Positions 46,844 to 55,610 of a stretch of 64,000 nucleotides of DNA are shown in pieces. Each line of letters begins with the position of its first letter. The stretch's first letter is position 1. Below the pieces are notes generated by a model, which did not search any database, was not told the DNA's origin, and worked only from the letters and a program-made list of their open reading frames with translations. Made by a program: the position numbers and the translations under genes. Where the stretch lies: contig NZ_CP073239.1 in NCBI RefSeq assembly GCF_009670965.2, positions 372,001-436,000 on the forward strand, read 5' to 3'. Source of the stretch: Riemerella anatipestifer. GTDB taxonomy: Bacteria > Bacteroidota > Bacteroidia > Flavobacteriales > Weeksellaceae.

Positions 46844-47012
46844 CTATTTATCAATATACGCTACTTTAAAATCTGAGTAAATATCTCCAAGAGCTTCTCC
46901 ACTGGCTTTTAAATTATCCTTGATCGGTTTTAATCAAATAAACTGACATCTATTCATCAAGCCTTTGGTAATATCCAAAAGGGTCATGATAATTTTGAAT
47001 AAACATTATTAT
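46844..47012 (-). pseudogene. decayed 3' fragment of a third GLPGLI gene
   Basis: This stretch aligns by eye with the last 200 bp of the gene at 45722. Shared pieces: the terminal codons giving A-Y-(P/I)-D-K-stop, a CTTTTAAATTATCCTTG block, CATCAAGCCTTTGGTAAT, and CCAAAAGGGTCAT followed by TAATTTTG. Reading the minus strand gives N-Y-H-D-P-F-G as in the intact gene and then loses frame through small deletions. No upstream part is recognisable. Confidence 0.8.
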
Positions 47013-47026
47013 GTACAAATTATTTT

Positions 47027-47839
47027 TTATTCATAATCTATTTTATGATTAGACTCTATTGGGATAGTATTACGAATGGATTTTCTAATTCCTTCTATTT
47101 TTTCTCTAAAATTTATTTTTTTCATTCCACCATTACCATCATCTTCCATTGCTTTAGCACCAATTAGTCTTACATAAGAGAAAGGGTCTGTATAATAATC
47201 TTTTCTTATTTTATTTAGTTCTTCCCAGCTTACTTCTTTACCAGTATTGGGAAGATATAAGTTTTCTTTTCTATTATTTTTAATGCTGACTAAACTAAAA
47301 TCAAAAATCCCCTCACTATCATTAATCTGTACAATTAACCCTGGTAAACCATTAAACACATAAGGTCCTTCTGAAAGAGACACATCTCTAGTAAACCAAC
47401 CTACCCAATGTCTGCCTCCGTAGTCTGTTTCTATTTTTTGACAATTAAAGGTCCCAATTTTTTGAGTATCTGGAAGAATAGTCCAATTGACAGCATCTGA
47501 AATCTTAACAAAAACTTTATCTCTCGTAATAGGGGAAACTACTACTTTTTTAATTTCTCTATCAGCTAATTTTTTATGAATGTAAACTTGTTCATCAATA
47601 TTTGTACTATAACCATAGCCATATCCAGTCGTGGTCAATAAAGAATCGGATATTCTCTGATGACTAGAGCGAAATACAGACTCATGCTTTAAAACATCTA
47701 AATAATAGATTTTAGTTTTTGTAAAGTCCTTGTTGTCTTTGAACTTAAACTCGTATAAAATACTTAAGTTCTGCCCATAAATAAAAGGAACAAAACAAAT
47801 TAAAAGATAGATTTTTAAAATTAACCTTATTTTCTTCAT
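47027..47839 (-). CDS. GLPGLI-family exported protein
   Basis: 270 aa, signal peptide ending FIYGQ. Family motif: GGRHWVGWFTRDVSLSEGPY then VFNGLPGLIVQINDSEG. Near the C-terminus DYYTDPFSYVRLIGAKAMED matches the N-Y-x-D-P-F-G region of the neighbour, so the two genes look like old tandem duplicates. Function is unknown. Confidence 0.92.
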   Translation of the reverse strand: MKKIRLILKIYLLICFVPFIYGQNLSILYEFKFKDNKDFTKTKIYYLDVLKHESVFRSSHQRISDSLLTTTGYGYGYSTNIDEQVYIHKKLADREIKKVVVSPITRDKVFVKISDAVNWTILPDTQKIGTFNCQKIETDYGGRHWVGWFTRDVSLSEGPYVFNGLPGLIVQINDSEGIFDFSLVSIKNNRKENLYLPNTGKEVSWEELNKIRKDYYTDPFSYVRLIGAKAMEDDGNGGMKKINFREKIEGIRKSIRNTIPIESNHKIDYE

Positions 47840-48180
47840 ATAAAAAATATATACATTTCCTAAGAGAATAATATAACGATATAAACAGCTTCAATGCAAA
47901 CCACTCACAAACTGCAATAAACCACCACAGGATAGACCATATTACTCACAAACTGACATACACATGTCTTCATAGCTCCCACCATTCACTTTTTTCAATT
48001 ATTCTTTTCCTAGTGTTAAAATTAATTGTTATATGTAATACTCACAACCGAAATTAATTAAGTAAGTATTGTTGTACATTTAGCACAAATTAATTTTTAA
48101 TTTATTCAAACTTCACTTGAATACAAAAAAAGGCGAGCAAAGTGCTACTATTATGGTGCAACACTTAAGATTTGTCCTGA
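47840..48180. other. gene-free stretch upstream of a structured repeat
   Basis: No gene is visible. ACTCACAAACTG occurs twice (about 47905 and 47947), which may mark another weak repeat. The rest is AT-rich. Confidence 0.4.
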
Positions 48181-48277
48181 AATAGCCCCGATAGAAGCGG
48201 ATACCCCACAGCGAAGAGGCGGAGCGAAGCGGAGCCTCTGAGCGAGGAGTATGAGCGGATAGCGGGAAATAGCTCCT
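48180..48277. repeat. structured dispersed repeat with REP-like hairpins
   Basis: The element runs from GAAATAGCCCCGATAGAAGC (48179-48198) to GCGGATAGCGGGAAATAGCTCC (about 48255-48276). Between them AGAGGC and GCCTCT pair around a G/C-rich segment (48214-48239). GC content is far above the surroundings. Ends of this type, AATAGCCCCGATAGAAGCGG and AGCGGATAGCGGGAAATAGC, recur in many flavobacterial genomes as far as I recall, with variable hairpins between; not checked here. Confidence 0.65.
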
Positions 48278-48322
48278 AAATAAAATCTGATAAATATCAG
48301 CTAATTGATGAGTTTATTTTTA

Positions 48323-48353
48323 TTTGTATTTAATCTAAATTATGTTATATTTG
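48323..48353 (+). promoter_or_regulatory. promoter of the 50-aa Cys/Lys-rich gene
   Basis: TTTG at 48323-48326 and TATATTTG at 48346-48353 with a 19-bp spacer, the full Bacteroidota promoter consensus. The -7 element ends only 4 bp before the ATG at 48358, so the mRNA should be leaderless. Confidence 0.8.
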
Positions 48354-48357
48354 CAAC

Positions 48358-48510
48358 ATGAATACAGCAGTAATTCCTTTTAAAGTACCTGTGCTTACGC
48401 CTGCGTTTTCGGCTGAACAAGAGATGTTTTGCAGCAAAAAGAAATGTTGTAAAAAGTTTAAAAAGGGTAAAAGGTGCAAAAAATGCCCTGGCAGATTGAA
48501 AATGGCTTAA
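48358..48510 (+). CDS. 50-aa Cys/Lys-rich small protein
   Basis: A 50-codon frame with ATG at 48358, below the usual ORF cut-off. The protein starts MNTAVIPFKVPVLTPAFSAE and the second half is C-S-K-K-K-C-C-K-K-F-K-K-G-K-R-C-K-K-C-P, with five Cys and many Lys. The Cys pattern (C-x4-CC, then C-x2-C) could bind zinc or another metal. The support is a consensus promoter at the exact distance for a leaderless start and clean convergence with the J-domain gene, whose stop overlaps this one by two to four bases. Similar K/C-rich mini-proteins are seen elsewhere in Bacteroidota (recollection). Function unknown. Confidence 0.75.
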   Translation: MNTAVIPFKVPVLTPAFSAEQEMFCSKKKCCKKFKKGKRCKKCPGRLKMA

Positions 48511-49133
48511 CGAAAAAGCCAAAATAAAAGTAGTATCGCCAACAACAGAGCTAGGATATACGGAAGTTTACTAGGTCGGTTGGCAGTGTTTGATTGCTGT
48601 TTTGTATTGGTAAAATGAGTTTCAGAGAGAGGTGTTTCCACTTCCTGTATTTCTTTTATAGTGATACCTTTGGCAACGGTTTTTTGCAATAGTGTATTGG
48701 TAGCGTTCAGTAAAATTTTACACTCTCCGTTGGTATCAAACTGTGTGATTTTCACCTTTTTTTCTCCATAGTTTTTTACTAGACCAAAAGGGATTATTTT
48801 TATTACATCGGCATTTTGTGTCTGCCAATTTAGGATAATTTCTTCGCCTTTTTTCACTCTGAGTTTATTTGCGTGGAAGGTTTTGATATAAGGTGGTTGG
48901 TCGGATTTTATGTTTTGTTGTATTTGTGCTAATTTTTGGTCGTATAAACTTCTACTATTTGCGTTGATAAGCACCTCGTAAGCCTCCTGAACTTCTCTGA
49001 AACGCTCCACAAAAAATGAATCGTTTTCGTTTTTATCAGGGTGATATTTAAGTGATAACTTTCGGTAAGCCTTCTTGATGTCTTCCGATGTAGCCTCTTC
49101 CGAAATTCCTAAAAAGTAATAGTAATTCTTCAC
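48507..49133 (-). CDS. membrane-anchored J-domain (DnaJ-like) protein
   Basis: 208 aa. J domain at residues 1-70 with the HPD tripeptide at 31-33 (LKYHPDKNENDSF), so it should stimulate an Hsp70. There is no Gly/Phe region or Cys-rich zinc domain. A beta-rich middle (VKKGEEIILNWQTQNADVIK, KITQFDTNGECKILLNATNT) resembles an Ig-like domain. A single helix at the C-terminus (LPYILALLLAILLLFWLF) anchors it in the membrane, N-terminus in the cytoplasm by inference. It starts 2 bp after the NAD(P)-binding gene and probably shares its mRNA. Confidence 0.88.
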   Translation of the reverse strand: MKNYYYFLGISEEATSEDIKKAYRKLSLKYHPDKNENDSFFVERFREVQEAYEVLINANSRSLYDQKLAQIQQNIKSDQPPYIKTFHANKLRVKKGEEIILNWQTQNADVIKIIPFGLVKNYGEKKVKITQFDTNGECKILLNATNTLLQKTVAKGITIKEIQEVETPLSETHFTNTKQQSNTANRPSKLPYILALLLAILLLFWLFR

Positions 49134-49134
49134 C

Positions 49135-49779
49135 TTAAACCAATTCCAAAATTTGTTTTAGTTCTAAAATATGAGTACCTGCTTTGTACCTTTCCACCGA
49201 CTTAACCATTGCTTTACTTAAATCTTCCACTGATATAGGTTGATATTTTTTCAGCAATCCTATTTTATTAAAAGTATTTAATATAGGTAGTGAAATACGC
49301 TCTCCTAATCTCTTTGTTTCAGGGCGTATAAGTAAACTTGGTCTTAAAATAATGAGGCTAGGGAAATTAAGTTCTGCAATTGCCTCCTCTAGTTTACCCT
49401 TCATTTTAGAATAGAAAATTGGCGACTTTTTATCTGCTCCCATAGAAGAAATTAAAACCAATGTAGAAACACCGTTTTCTTTAGCTATTTTAGCAAAAGT
49501 GTATTGGTAATCATAATCCACACGCCACTGAGCGTCTTGACTCCCAGCGTCTTTAAGCGTAGTTCCTAAACAAGAAAATGCAACATCTCCGCTGATAATA
49601 GCCGAACTTTGCTCTAAATGATTGAAATCTACTTTACAAATTTCCACTTTTGGCAACAACGAAGTACCCTCTCTCCTAGATAATGCCACCACCGACTGAT
49701 ACGACAAATCATTAGAAAGTGTATTTAATAGAGCCTTACCCGTAGCTCCCGTCCCACCAATAACTACTGCTTTTTTCAT
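49135..49779 (-). CDS. NAD(P)-binding epimerase-like protein (HTATIP2-type)
   Basis: 214 aa from the ATG at 49779 (MKKAVVIGGTGATGKALLNT); the ATG five codons up would put residues before a strand that normally begins the protein. The Rossmann motif GGTGATG is at residues 8-14. Other parts: VAFSCLGTTLKDAG, VLISSMGADKKSPIFYSKMKG with Ser-Tyr-x3-Lys-like residues, and LRPSLLIRP. Atypical short-chain dehydrogenases of this kind bind NADPH; the substrate is unknown. Confidence 0.88.
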   Translation of the reverse strand: MKKAVVIGGTGATGKALLNTLSNDLSYQSVVALSRREGTSLLPKVEICKVDFNHLEQSSAIISGDVAFSCLGTTLKDAGSQDAQWRVDYDYQYTFAKIAKENGVSTLVLISSMGADKKSPIFYSKMKGKLEEAIAELNFPSLIILRPSLLIRPETKRLGERISLPILNTFNKIGLLKKYQPISVEDLSKAMVKSVERYKAGTHILELKQILELV

Positions 49780-49795
49780 CTCGCTAAAATACAAA

Positions 49796-49823
49796 AAGGG
49801 AGAGCCAGTGCAGACTCTCCCTT
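49796..49823 (-). terminator. tpx terminator
   Basis: AAGGGAGAG pairs with CTCTCCCTT across 10 nt and is followed by T on the minus strand; it lies directly below the tpx stop and above the NAD(P)-binding gene start. Confidence 0.85.
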
Positions 49824-49833
49824 CAAAAATAAT

Positions 49834-50331
49834 TTATTTTAAGCTTGCTAGAGCGGCTTCGTAGTTAGGCTCGTTAGTAATTTCGGATACTTGTTCTGTG
49901 TAAATCACTTTATCATTTTCATCAGTGATAACAACCGCTCTACTCAACAATCCTTTGAGCGGTGAGTCTGCTAAAGTAACGCCAAATTCTTCCCCAAAAT
50001 TACTTCTAAAATCAGATAGTGTTTCTACATTATTTAAACCTTCTGCAGCACAAAAACGCCCTAATGCAAATGGTAAATCTCTAGATATGTTTATTACTAC
50101 CGTATTATCTAACTTAGACGCTTCTTCATTAAATTTTCTCGCTGAAGCCGCACATACTCCCGTGTCTATACTTGGGAAAATGTTAAGTACTTTTCTTTTT
50201 CCTGAGAAGTCATTTTTAGTTTTTTCGCTTAAATCTGAAGCTACTAGATTAAAGTCTTTTATTGTTTCTCCTAGTTTAGGAAGTTCTCCTACACTACTAA
50301 TTTCATTACCTTTTAATGTTAGTTTTGCCAT
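49834..50331 (-). CDS. tpx: thiol peroxidase
   Basis: 165 aa from the ATG at 50331 ([19 protein letters not shown]); the longer frame adds eight residues that do not belong to the family. It reduces hydroperoxides with thioredoxin. The peroxidatic Cys60 is in [18 protein letters not shown] and the resolving Cys94 in [10 protein letters not shown], the Tpx-type spacing. Related to atypical 2-Cys peroxiredoxins. A -7 element lies 22 bp upstream. Confidence 0.96.
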   Translation of the reverse strand: MAKLTLKGNEISSVGELPKLGETIKDFNLVASDLSEKTKNDFSGKRKVLNIFPSIDTGVCAASARKFNEEASKLDNTVVINISRDLPFALGRFCAAEGLNNVETLSDFRSNFGEEFGVTLADSPLKGLLSRAVVITDENDKVIYTEQVSEITNEPNYEAALASLK

Positions 50332-50352
50332 TTTAAATGTTTTAATATTTAT

Positions 50353-50360
50353 CAAAAATA
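50353..50360 (-). promoter_or_regulatory. -7 element for tpx
   Basis: Minus strand TATTTTTG, exact TAnnTTTG match, 22 bp above the ATG; a CAAA (-33-like on the other strand) lies 15 bp further up, a little short of the usual spacing. Confidence 0.5.
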
Positions 50361-50420
50361 AATATAAATTTCTTACAAACCTATTGTTAGCTTTACTATC
50401 CTAATAAACACCAATAAAAA

Positions 50421-50446
50421 AGCATAAACTCCGAAAAGTTTATGCT
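50421..50446 (-). terminator. nuo operon terminator
   Basis: AGCATAAACT pairs with AGTTTATGCT over a 6-nt loop, followed by six T on the minus strand, 35 bp below the nuoN stop. This is the end of the nuo operon. Confidence 0.9.
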
Positions 50447-50480
50447 CTCTATATCAACTGATTGATTCTTATTTTATTTC

Positions 50481-51869
50481 CTAATAAAGTCCAAATTGCA
50501 TAGCAAATAAATCTGGATACACTCCCATCGCTACCAATAACAATACAAGCACCACCGCCATAATGTTATAAGTAATACTTACCTTTTCACTAGTTTTAAA
50601 TGAACTTTCTTGATAAAAGAACATCGCTATAATCAATCTTAAATAATAAGCGATACTCAAGGCAGAACCCAAGATAGCTACAACTACCAGTACAGTAGCG
50701 TTACCTGAAATAGCTTGACTAAAAACATTAAACTTACCTATAAACCCTGCCGTAAGCGGAATACCAGCCATTGATAACAGAGATACAGAAGCTACAACAG
50801 CTAATAAAGGTTCTGTCTTTGCCAAACCATTAAATGCCTCGAAAGAAGTTTCTCTCTTTATTTTTTCTACCCATATCAAACACATAAATACCCCAACTGT
50901 TGCTAAAGAATAAGCAAATAGATAGAACGCTAAATTATATACAGAAAGACTATTAAATCCGAAAAATATGAGAGCTATATATCCTGCATGAGAAACACTA
51001 GAGTAAGCCAACATTCTCTTAGCATTGGTTTGTGCTAATCCCATAATATTAGACAGAATAAGTGTTAAGATAATAAGCACAGCCACAATGTTAATCCACA
51101 TAGAAAAACCTCCGATAAATGCTAAAGTCATCACTTTGAAAAACGCATAAAATCCTGCTATCTTAACCACTGATGCCATAAAACCTGTTATAATAGACGG
51201 TGCTCCTTGATACACGTCTGGACTCCACATATGGAATGGTGCTAAAGATACTTTAAATGCCATAGCCACCAACATCATTACAATTCCTAATAAAAACATT
51301 TTGCTTGTAGCTCCGTGTGCTCCTCCAAAAAGGTGGATAGTAGCTAAATCAAAACTTCCTGTACTACCATAAATTAACGCAATACCGAAAAGCAAAAAGC
51401 CCGTAGCAAAAGCACCCATCAAAAAGTATTTCATAGACGCTTCTACAGAACGAAGATTGGTTTTAGCACTTCCTGCCATAACATAAAGCGGTATAGACAG
51501 TATCTCTATCCCTAAAAATAGAGTAACCATATTTTGGAATCCAAACAAAATAATACCTCCACAAAGAGAAAATAGCATTAAAGCATAAAGCTCCGACTGG
51601 TGACTTCTATGATTACTAAATGCAAAACCTGCAATAAAAAATAATAAAAGAGTTACCACCAAAGATATTTTGGTAAATAATGCTGTATTAGCACTATAGC
51701 TAAACATTGCATTGTATTTTTCAAAAAAAGTACAATCAGGAAGGAAACTAACATATAACGCAATTCCCAAACCAAGAATTCCTACATACCTAGCATATTT
51801 ACCCTGATTAAAAACACCCGTAAACAAAGCAATAACTGCTGTGATAAATATAGTAATTAAAACACTCAT
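50481..51869 (-). CDS. nuoN: NADH-quinone oxidoreductase subunit N
   Basis: 462 aa, membrane subunit of complex I with about 14 helices; an antiporter-like proton channel. Typical segments: LFLGIEILSIPLYVMAGSAK, SMKYFLMGAFATGFLLFGIA, AFKVSLAPFHMWSPDVYQGA (key Lys and His), LAYSSVSHAGYIAL and the broken-helix region. It is the last gene of the operon, 20 bp after nuoM. Confidence 0.97.
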   Translation of the reverse strand: MSVLITIFITAVIALFTGVFNQGKYARYVGILGLGIALYVSFLPDCTFFEKYNAMFSYSANTALFTKISLVVTLLLFFIAGFAFSNHRSHQSELYALMLFSLCGGIILFGFQNMVTLFLGIEILSIPLYVMAGSAKTNLRSVEASMKYFLMGAFATGFLLFGIALIYGSTGSFDLATIHLFGGAHGATSKMFLLGIVMMLVAMAFKVSLAPFHMWSPDVYQGAPSIITGFMASVVKIAGFYAFFKVMTLAFIGGFSMWINIVAVLIILTLILSNIMGLAQTNAKRMLAYSSVSHAGYIALIFFGFNSLSVYNLAFYLFAYSLATVGVFMCLIWVEKIKRETSFEAFNGLAKTEPLLAVVASVSLLSMAGIPLTAGFIGKFNVFSQAISGNATVLVVVAILGSALSIAYYLRLIIAMFFYQESSFKTSEKVSITYNIMAVVLVLLLVAMGVYPDLFAMQFGLY

Positions 51870-51889
51870 CTTTTTAAAATATCATTTTG

Positions 51890-53374
51890 TTAACTTATCA
51901 CAGATAAGTAAATAAACTTTAACGAACTTTGCACCATCTCTATAATGAGGTTAGGATATACTCCCAATACTATTACAAAAACAGATAACCCTGCCAATAC
52001 CGAAAATTCTACCGCCGAAAGGTCTTTAACTTGTGATAAAACAGTTTCATCTCCTTCCCCAAACATTGCTTTACCATAAAGTCTTAGCATATATACTGCT
52101 GCTAAGATTACTGTTAATCCAGAAACTATTACTGCTAATGTATTGTAGCTAAATACGGCTTTTAGTAACATAAATTCTCCGATAAATCCATTAGTCAACG
52201 GAACTGCCATAGAACCTAATAAAATAATCATAAACAGAACTGCAAACTTAGGTGCTACTCTAGCTAATCCACCCATCTGACGAAGGTCTCTTGTACCAAA
52301 TCTTTTGATGAGAATATCAGCACAGTAGAATAATCCTACTACATTGATACCGTGTGCAAAAGTTTGTACCATAGCACCCTCAGCACCTTCGTAAGTAAAT
52401 GTCCCATTAAGTGTAACAATAGCAGAAGCAAAAATTCCTGCTACCATAAGCCCCACATGCGATAGAGATGAATAAGCGATAATTCTTTTAACATCATTAT
52501 TTACAATAGCTATTAAAGCTCCATAAATAATCCCAACTATTGCCATTACCATTATTATCTTACCAGAAAGACCTAATACAGCCTCTGGAGCTATTGGTAA
52601 CAAATATCTTAATACTCCATAGACTGCCATTTTAAGCATAATCCCTGACAGAAGCATAGAGCCTTGCGTTGGTGCATAAGTATATGTATCTGGCTGCCAA
52701 GTATGGAAGGGAAACAACGGCAGCTTAACTGCAAATGCCATCATAATTAACCAGAAAACAAAGGTCTGTTGTTCAGTGTTTAAAGCTGCGTTATACAAAT
52801 CTATCAAAGCAAAAGAGTCTGAATGATTGTATAAATAAACTAAACCTACCAACATGAATAAAGAACCGAAGAAAGTATAAACAAAGAACTTAGTAGTTGT
52901 TTTAATTCTTTGGTCTTCTTGCCCCCAAATTCCGCATATAAACCATATCGGAATAAGGGTAACTTCCCAAAATATATAGAATAATAGACCATCTAACGCA
53001 GTGAAAACGCCTAAAAGACCAAACTGCATCAATAAGATAAGTCCATAAAAAGTATTTCTATAAGATGTCTGTTGATTAAACGAAGACAGAATGATAAAAG
53101 GCACTAAAATATTGGTAAGCAATATCATTAGCATTCCCATACCATCTACACCGAAACTTAAGCTACTTCTTATCAAATAACTCCAATCGTATTGTATTTG
53201 GTACTGCATTTCGCCATCTACAGAATCTGCGTAGTTGAAATTAAACAACATCACAAATGCCAGCAACAACTGAGCTAAAGCTATACCAAATGCCAAATAC
53301 CTACTCTGAGAGCTCTTCCAAGCAAAAACCAATCCTGAACCTACAAGAGGTAATAGTAATAATGATAATAACAT
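51890..53374 (-). CDS. nuoM: NADH-quinone oxidoreductase subunit M
   Basis: 494 aa, membrane antiporter-like subunit of complex I, about 14 helices. Signatures: FYIFWEVTLIPIWFICGIWG (conserved Glu in W-E), FAVKLPLFPFHTWQPDTYTYAP with the proton-path Lys, SSLSHVGLMVAGI and ATFLI-type helices. nuoL stops 4 bp upstream of its start. Confidence 0.97.
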   Translation of the reverse strand: MLLSLLLLPLVGSGLVFAWKSSQSRYLAFGIALAQLLLAFVMLFNFNYADSVDGEMQYQIQYDWSYLIRSSLSFGVDGMGMLMILLTNILVPFIILSSFNQQTSYRNTFYGLILLMQFGLLGVFTALDGLLFYIFWEVTLIPIWFICGIWGQEDQRIKTTTKFFVYTFFGSLFMLVGLVYLYNHSDSFALIDLYNAALNTEQQTFVFWLIMMAFAVKLPLFPFHTWQPDTYTYAPTQGSMLLSGIMLKMAVYGVLRYLLPIAPEAVLGLSGKIIMVMAIVGIIYGALIAIVNNDVKRIIAYSSLSHVGLMVAGIFASAIVTLNGTFTYEGAEGAMVQTFAHGINVVGLFYCADILIKRFGTRDLRQMGGLARVAPKFAVLFMIILLGSMAVPLTNGFIGEFMLLKAVFSYNTLAVIVSGLTVILAAVYMLRLYGKAMFGEGDETVLSQVKDLSAVEFSVLAGLSVFVIVLGVYPNLIIEMVQSSLKFIYLSVIS

Positions 53375-53377
53375 CTA

Positions 53378-55270
53378 TTATAGAACTAAAAAGTTAATAA
53401 TTAAAATAATACCTATCGCCAAAGACATAATTAAAATGTAGTTTTCTACATTTCCATTCTGAACTTTTTTGAATGCTCTACCTGAACCTACCGAACCTAA
53501 ACCTACAAGTGTTACTAAACGGTCTAAAATTCCTTTATCAAACATAGAAGCCAATTTACCCAAACCTTCTACTGGTTTTACCACAGCAGCATTGTAAATT
53601 TCGTCTATATACAATTTTTGAGCAGACAGTTTTTCCCAACCTGTATATTCAGCTTTAGGCTGTTTGTTTTTAGTAACATACAGATATCTAACCACAAACC
53701 AAACTACAAAGAACATTAGTACTGTAAGCCCTAGTAAAATCATTTCTACATTAAATGGAACTTCAACCGTTTCCTTTGTGTAAACATAATACAACCCTTC
53801 TAACCAATGGTGTAAAGTTTGGTATTCTCCGTGAGCTATAAAATGAGGCAGATTTAAGAAACCTCCCAGCAAAGACAGCACTGATAAAACCATCAATGGT
53901 AAAGTCATATTAAGTGGACTTTCGTGGAGATGATGTTTTTGCTCCTCCGTTCCTCTGAAAGAACCGTGAAAAGTAAGGTAATACAATCTAAACATATAAG
54001 TAGCCGTCATAGCTGCTATTACGAAAAGAATTACCCAAAATATCGGATTTTTAGCATACGCAGACACCAATATTTCATCTTTAGAAATCATACCTGAAAA
54101 TAACGGCATTCCCGATATAGCCAATGTACCTATAAGAAAAGTAGCGTGAGTTATAGGAATATACTTTTTAAGTCCTCCCATAAATCTCATATCTTGCTCT
54201 CCACTCATCGCGTGGATTACGGAACCCGAACCTAAGAATAGTAATGCCTTGAAGAAAGCGTGTGTCATCAAATGGAACATAGCCGCTGTATAAGCTCCTA
54301 CTCCCAAAGCTACAAACATAAACCCTAGCTGAGATACTGTAGAGTAAGCCAATACCTTTTTAATGTCGTTTTGTCTTAATGCCATAAACGCTGCTAAAGC
54401 TGCTGTAAGCAATGCTATATACAAGATAACATCTAATGTTGTAGGTGCTAAAGAATATAAGAAGTTAGAACGAACTACCAAATAAATCCCCGCTGTAACC
54501 ATCGTAGCTGCGTGGATAAGGGCAGACACTGGAGTAGGCCCTGCCATGGCATCTGGTAACCATGTAAATAGTGGCAATTGTGCTGATTTACCTACCGCTC
54601 CTACAAATAAACTCAATGTGATGAAGATAACCACTGGGCTATCAATAGCAAATTTAGATGAGTTTTGAGCTACACTTAGATAATCTACCGCATTTACTTC
54701 GGAAGCTAACATAAAAATACCTATCAACAAGCCTAAATCACCTATACGGTTCATAATGAAAGCCTTTCTAGCCGCCTTACCATACTCTTGATTTTTATAC
54801 CAAAAACCAATCAATAAATAAGAACAAAGACCAACACCTTCCCAACCGATAAACAGAATCAAATAGTTACTTCCCATTACTAGAAGTAACATAGAGAATA
54901 TAAACAGGTTAAGATAAGTAAAGAATTTATAGAAGCCCTCATCGTGGCTCATATATCCAATAGAATACAAATGGATTAAAGAACCAATCCCTGTAATGAT
55001 CATCATCATCATTAAAGAAAGCTGGTCTACCTGAAACCCAAAATTAACCTGCATACCATTAACACGGAACCATTCAAAAGCCTTTACCACTAAAGCTGGG
55101 CTATCCGAATTGAACTGTGTAAAGATATAAACCGAAAGTAAAAATGAAACAAATACCACTGCAGTAGCCAAACCGCCTACCACAATTTTAGGTAATCTTT
55201 TCCCTAATAATCCGTTGATTAAAAAGCCTAATAAAGGAAAAAGAACAATTGCATAAACTATATTTTCCAT
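53378..55270 (-). CDS. nuoL: NADH-quinone oxidoreductase subunit L
   Basis: 630 aa, the largest membrane subunit, with about 16 helices including the long lateral amphipathic helix near the C-terminus. Signatures: LFIGWEGVGLCSYLLIGFWY (conserved Glu), AQLPLFTWLPDAMAGPTPVSALIHAATMV (Lys-Asp-Glu path and the His), STVSQLGFMFVALGV and MTATYMFRLYYLTFHG. Only 3 bp and 7 bp separate it from nuoM and nuoK. Confidence 0.97.
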   Translation of the reverse strand: MENIVYAIVLFPLLGFLINGLLGKRLPKIVVGGLATAVVFVSFLLSVYIFTQFNSDSPALVVKAFEWFRVNGMQVNFGFQVDQLSLMMMMIITGIGSLIHLYSIGYMSHDEGFYKFFTYLNLFIFSMLLLVMGSNYLILFIGWEGVGLCSYLLIGFWYKNQEYGKAARKAFIMNRIGDLGLLIGIFMLASEVNAVDYLSVAQNSSKFAIDSPVVIFITLSLFVGAVGKSAQLPLFTWLPDAMAGPTPVSALIHAATMVTAGIYLVVRSNFLYSLAPTTLDVILYIALLTAALAAFMALRQNDIKKVLAYSTVSQLGFMFVALGVGAYTAAMFHLMTHAFFKALLFLGSGSVIHAMSGEQDMRFMGGLKKYIPITHATFLIGTLAISGMPLFSGMISKDEILVSAYAKNPIFWVILFVIAAMTATYMFRLYYLTFHGSFRGTEEQKHHLHESPLNMTLPLMVLSVLSLLGGFLNLPHFIAHGEYQTLHHWLEGLYYVYTKETVEVPFNVEMILLGLTVLMFFVVWFVVRYLYVTKNKQPKAEYTGWEKLSAQKLYIDEIYNAAVVKPVEGLGKLASMFDKGILDRLVTLVGLGSVGSGRAFKKVQNGNVENYILIMSLAIGIILIINFLVL

Positions 55271-55277
55271 ATTTCTT

Positions 55278-55604
55278 TTATCCTTTTAATTTATTTAAAA
55301 TACTAATATCTACTGATTTTATATTTCGGTACATCATAGTAATAATAGCCAGTCCCACAGCTACTTCTGCCGCAGCTACCACCATAATGAAAAATACTAA
55401 CATCTGCCCATGAGCATCTCCGTAATAGGTAGAAAATGCTACTAATAATAGATTTACAGAATTAAGCATAAGCTCTACGCATCCCAAAATAACAATGGCA
55501 TTTTTTCTTAACAAAACACCCAAAACACCCAAACAGAATAAAAATGTAGATAAAACTACATAATAATCCAAAGGAATGTTCTGTACAAAAGAATTCATTT
55601 CCAT
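55278..55604 (-). CDS. nuoK: NADH-quinone oxidoreductase subunit K
   Basis: 108 aa, three helices. Key Glu residues of the proton path sit in VILGCVELMLNSVNLLLVAF and VVAAAEVAVGLAIITMMYRN. Counterpart of mitochondrial ND4L. It is 6 bp after nuoJ. Confidence 0.95.
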   Translation of the reverse strand: MEMNSFVQNIPLDYYVVLSTFLFCLGVLGVLLRKNAIVILGCVELMLNSVNLLLVAFSTYYGDAHGQMLVFFIMVVAAAEVAVGLAIITMMYRNIKSVDISILNKLKG

Positions 55605-55610
55605 AATATT

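Noticed and set aside
48340..48522. A 60-codon minus-strand frame opposite the 50-aa gene
   Set aside because: It is the shadow of the 50-aa gene, whose strand has a consensus promoter and a sensible Cys/Lys pattern.
54000..55270. NuoL-like gene as part of an Mrp antiporter
   Set aside because: It lies in a full nuo operon in canonical order with nuoK, nuoM and nuoN, so it is complex I subunit L.
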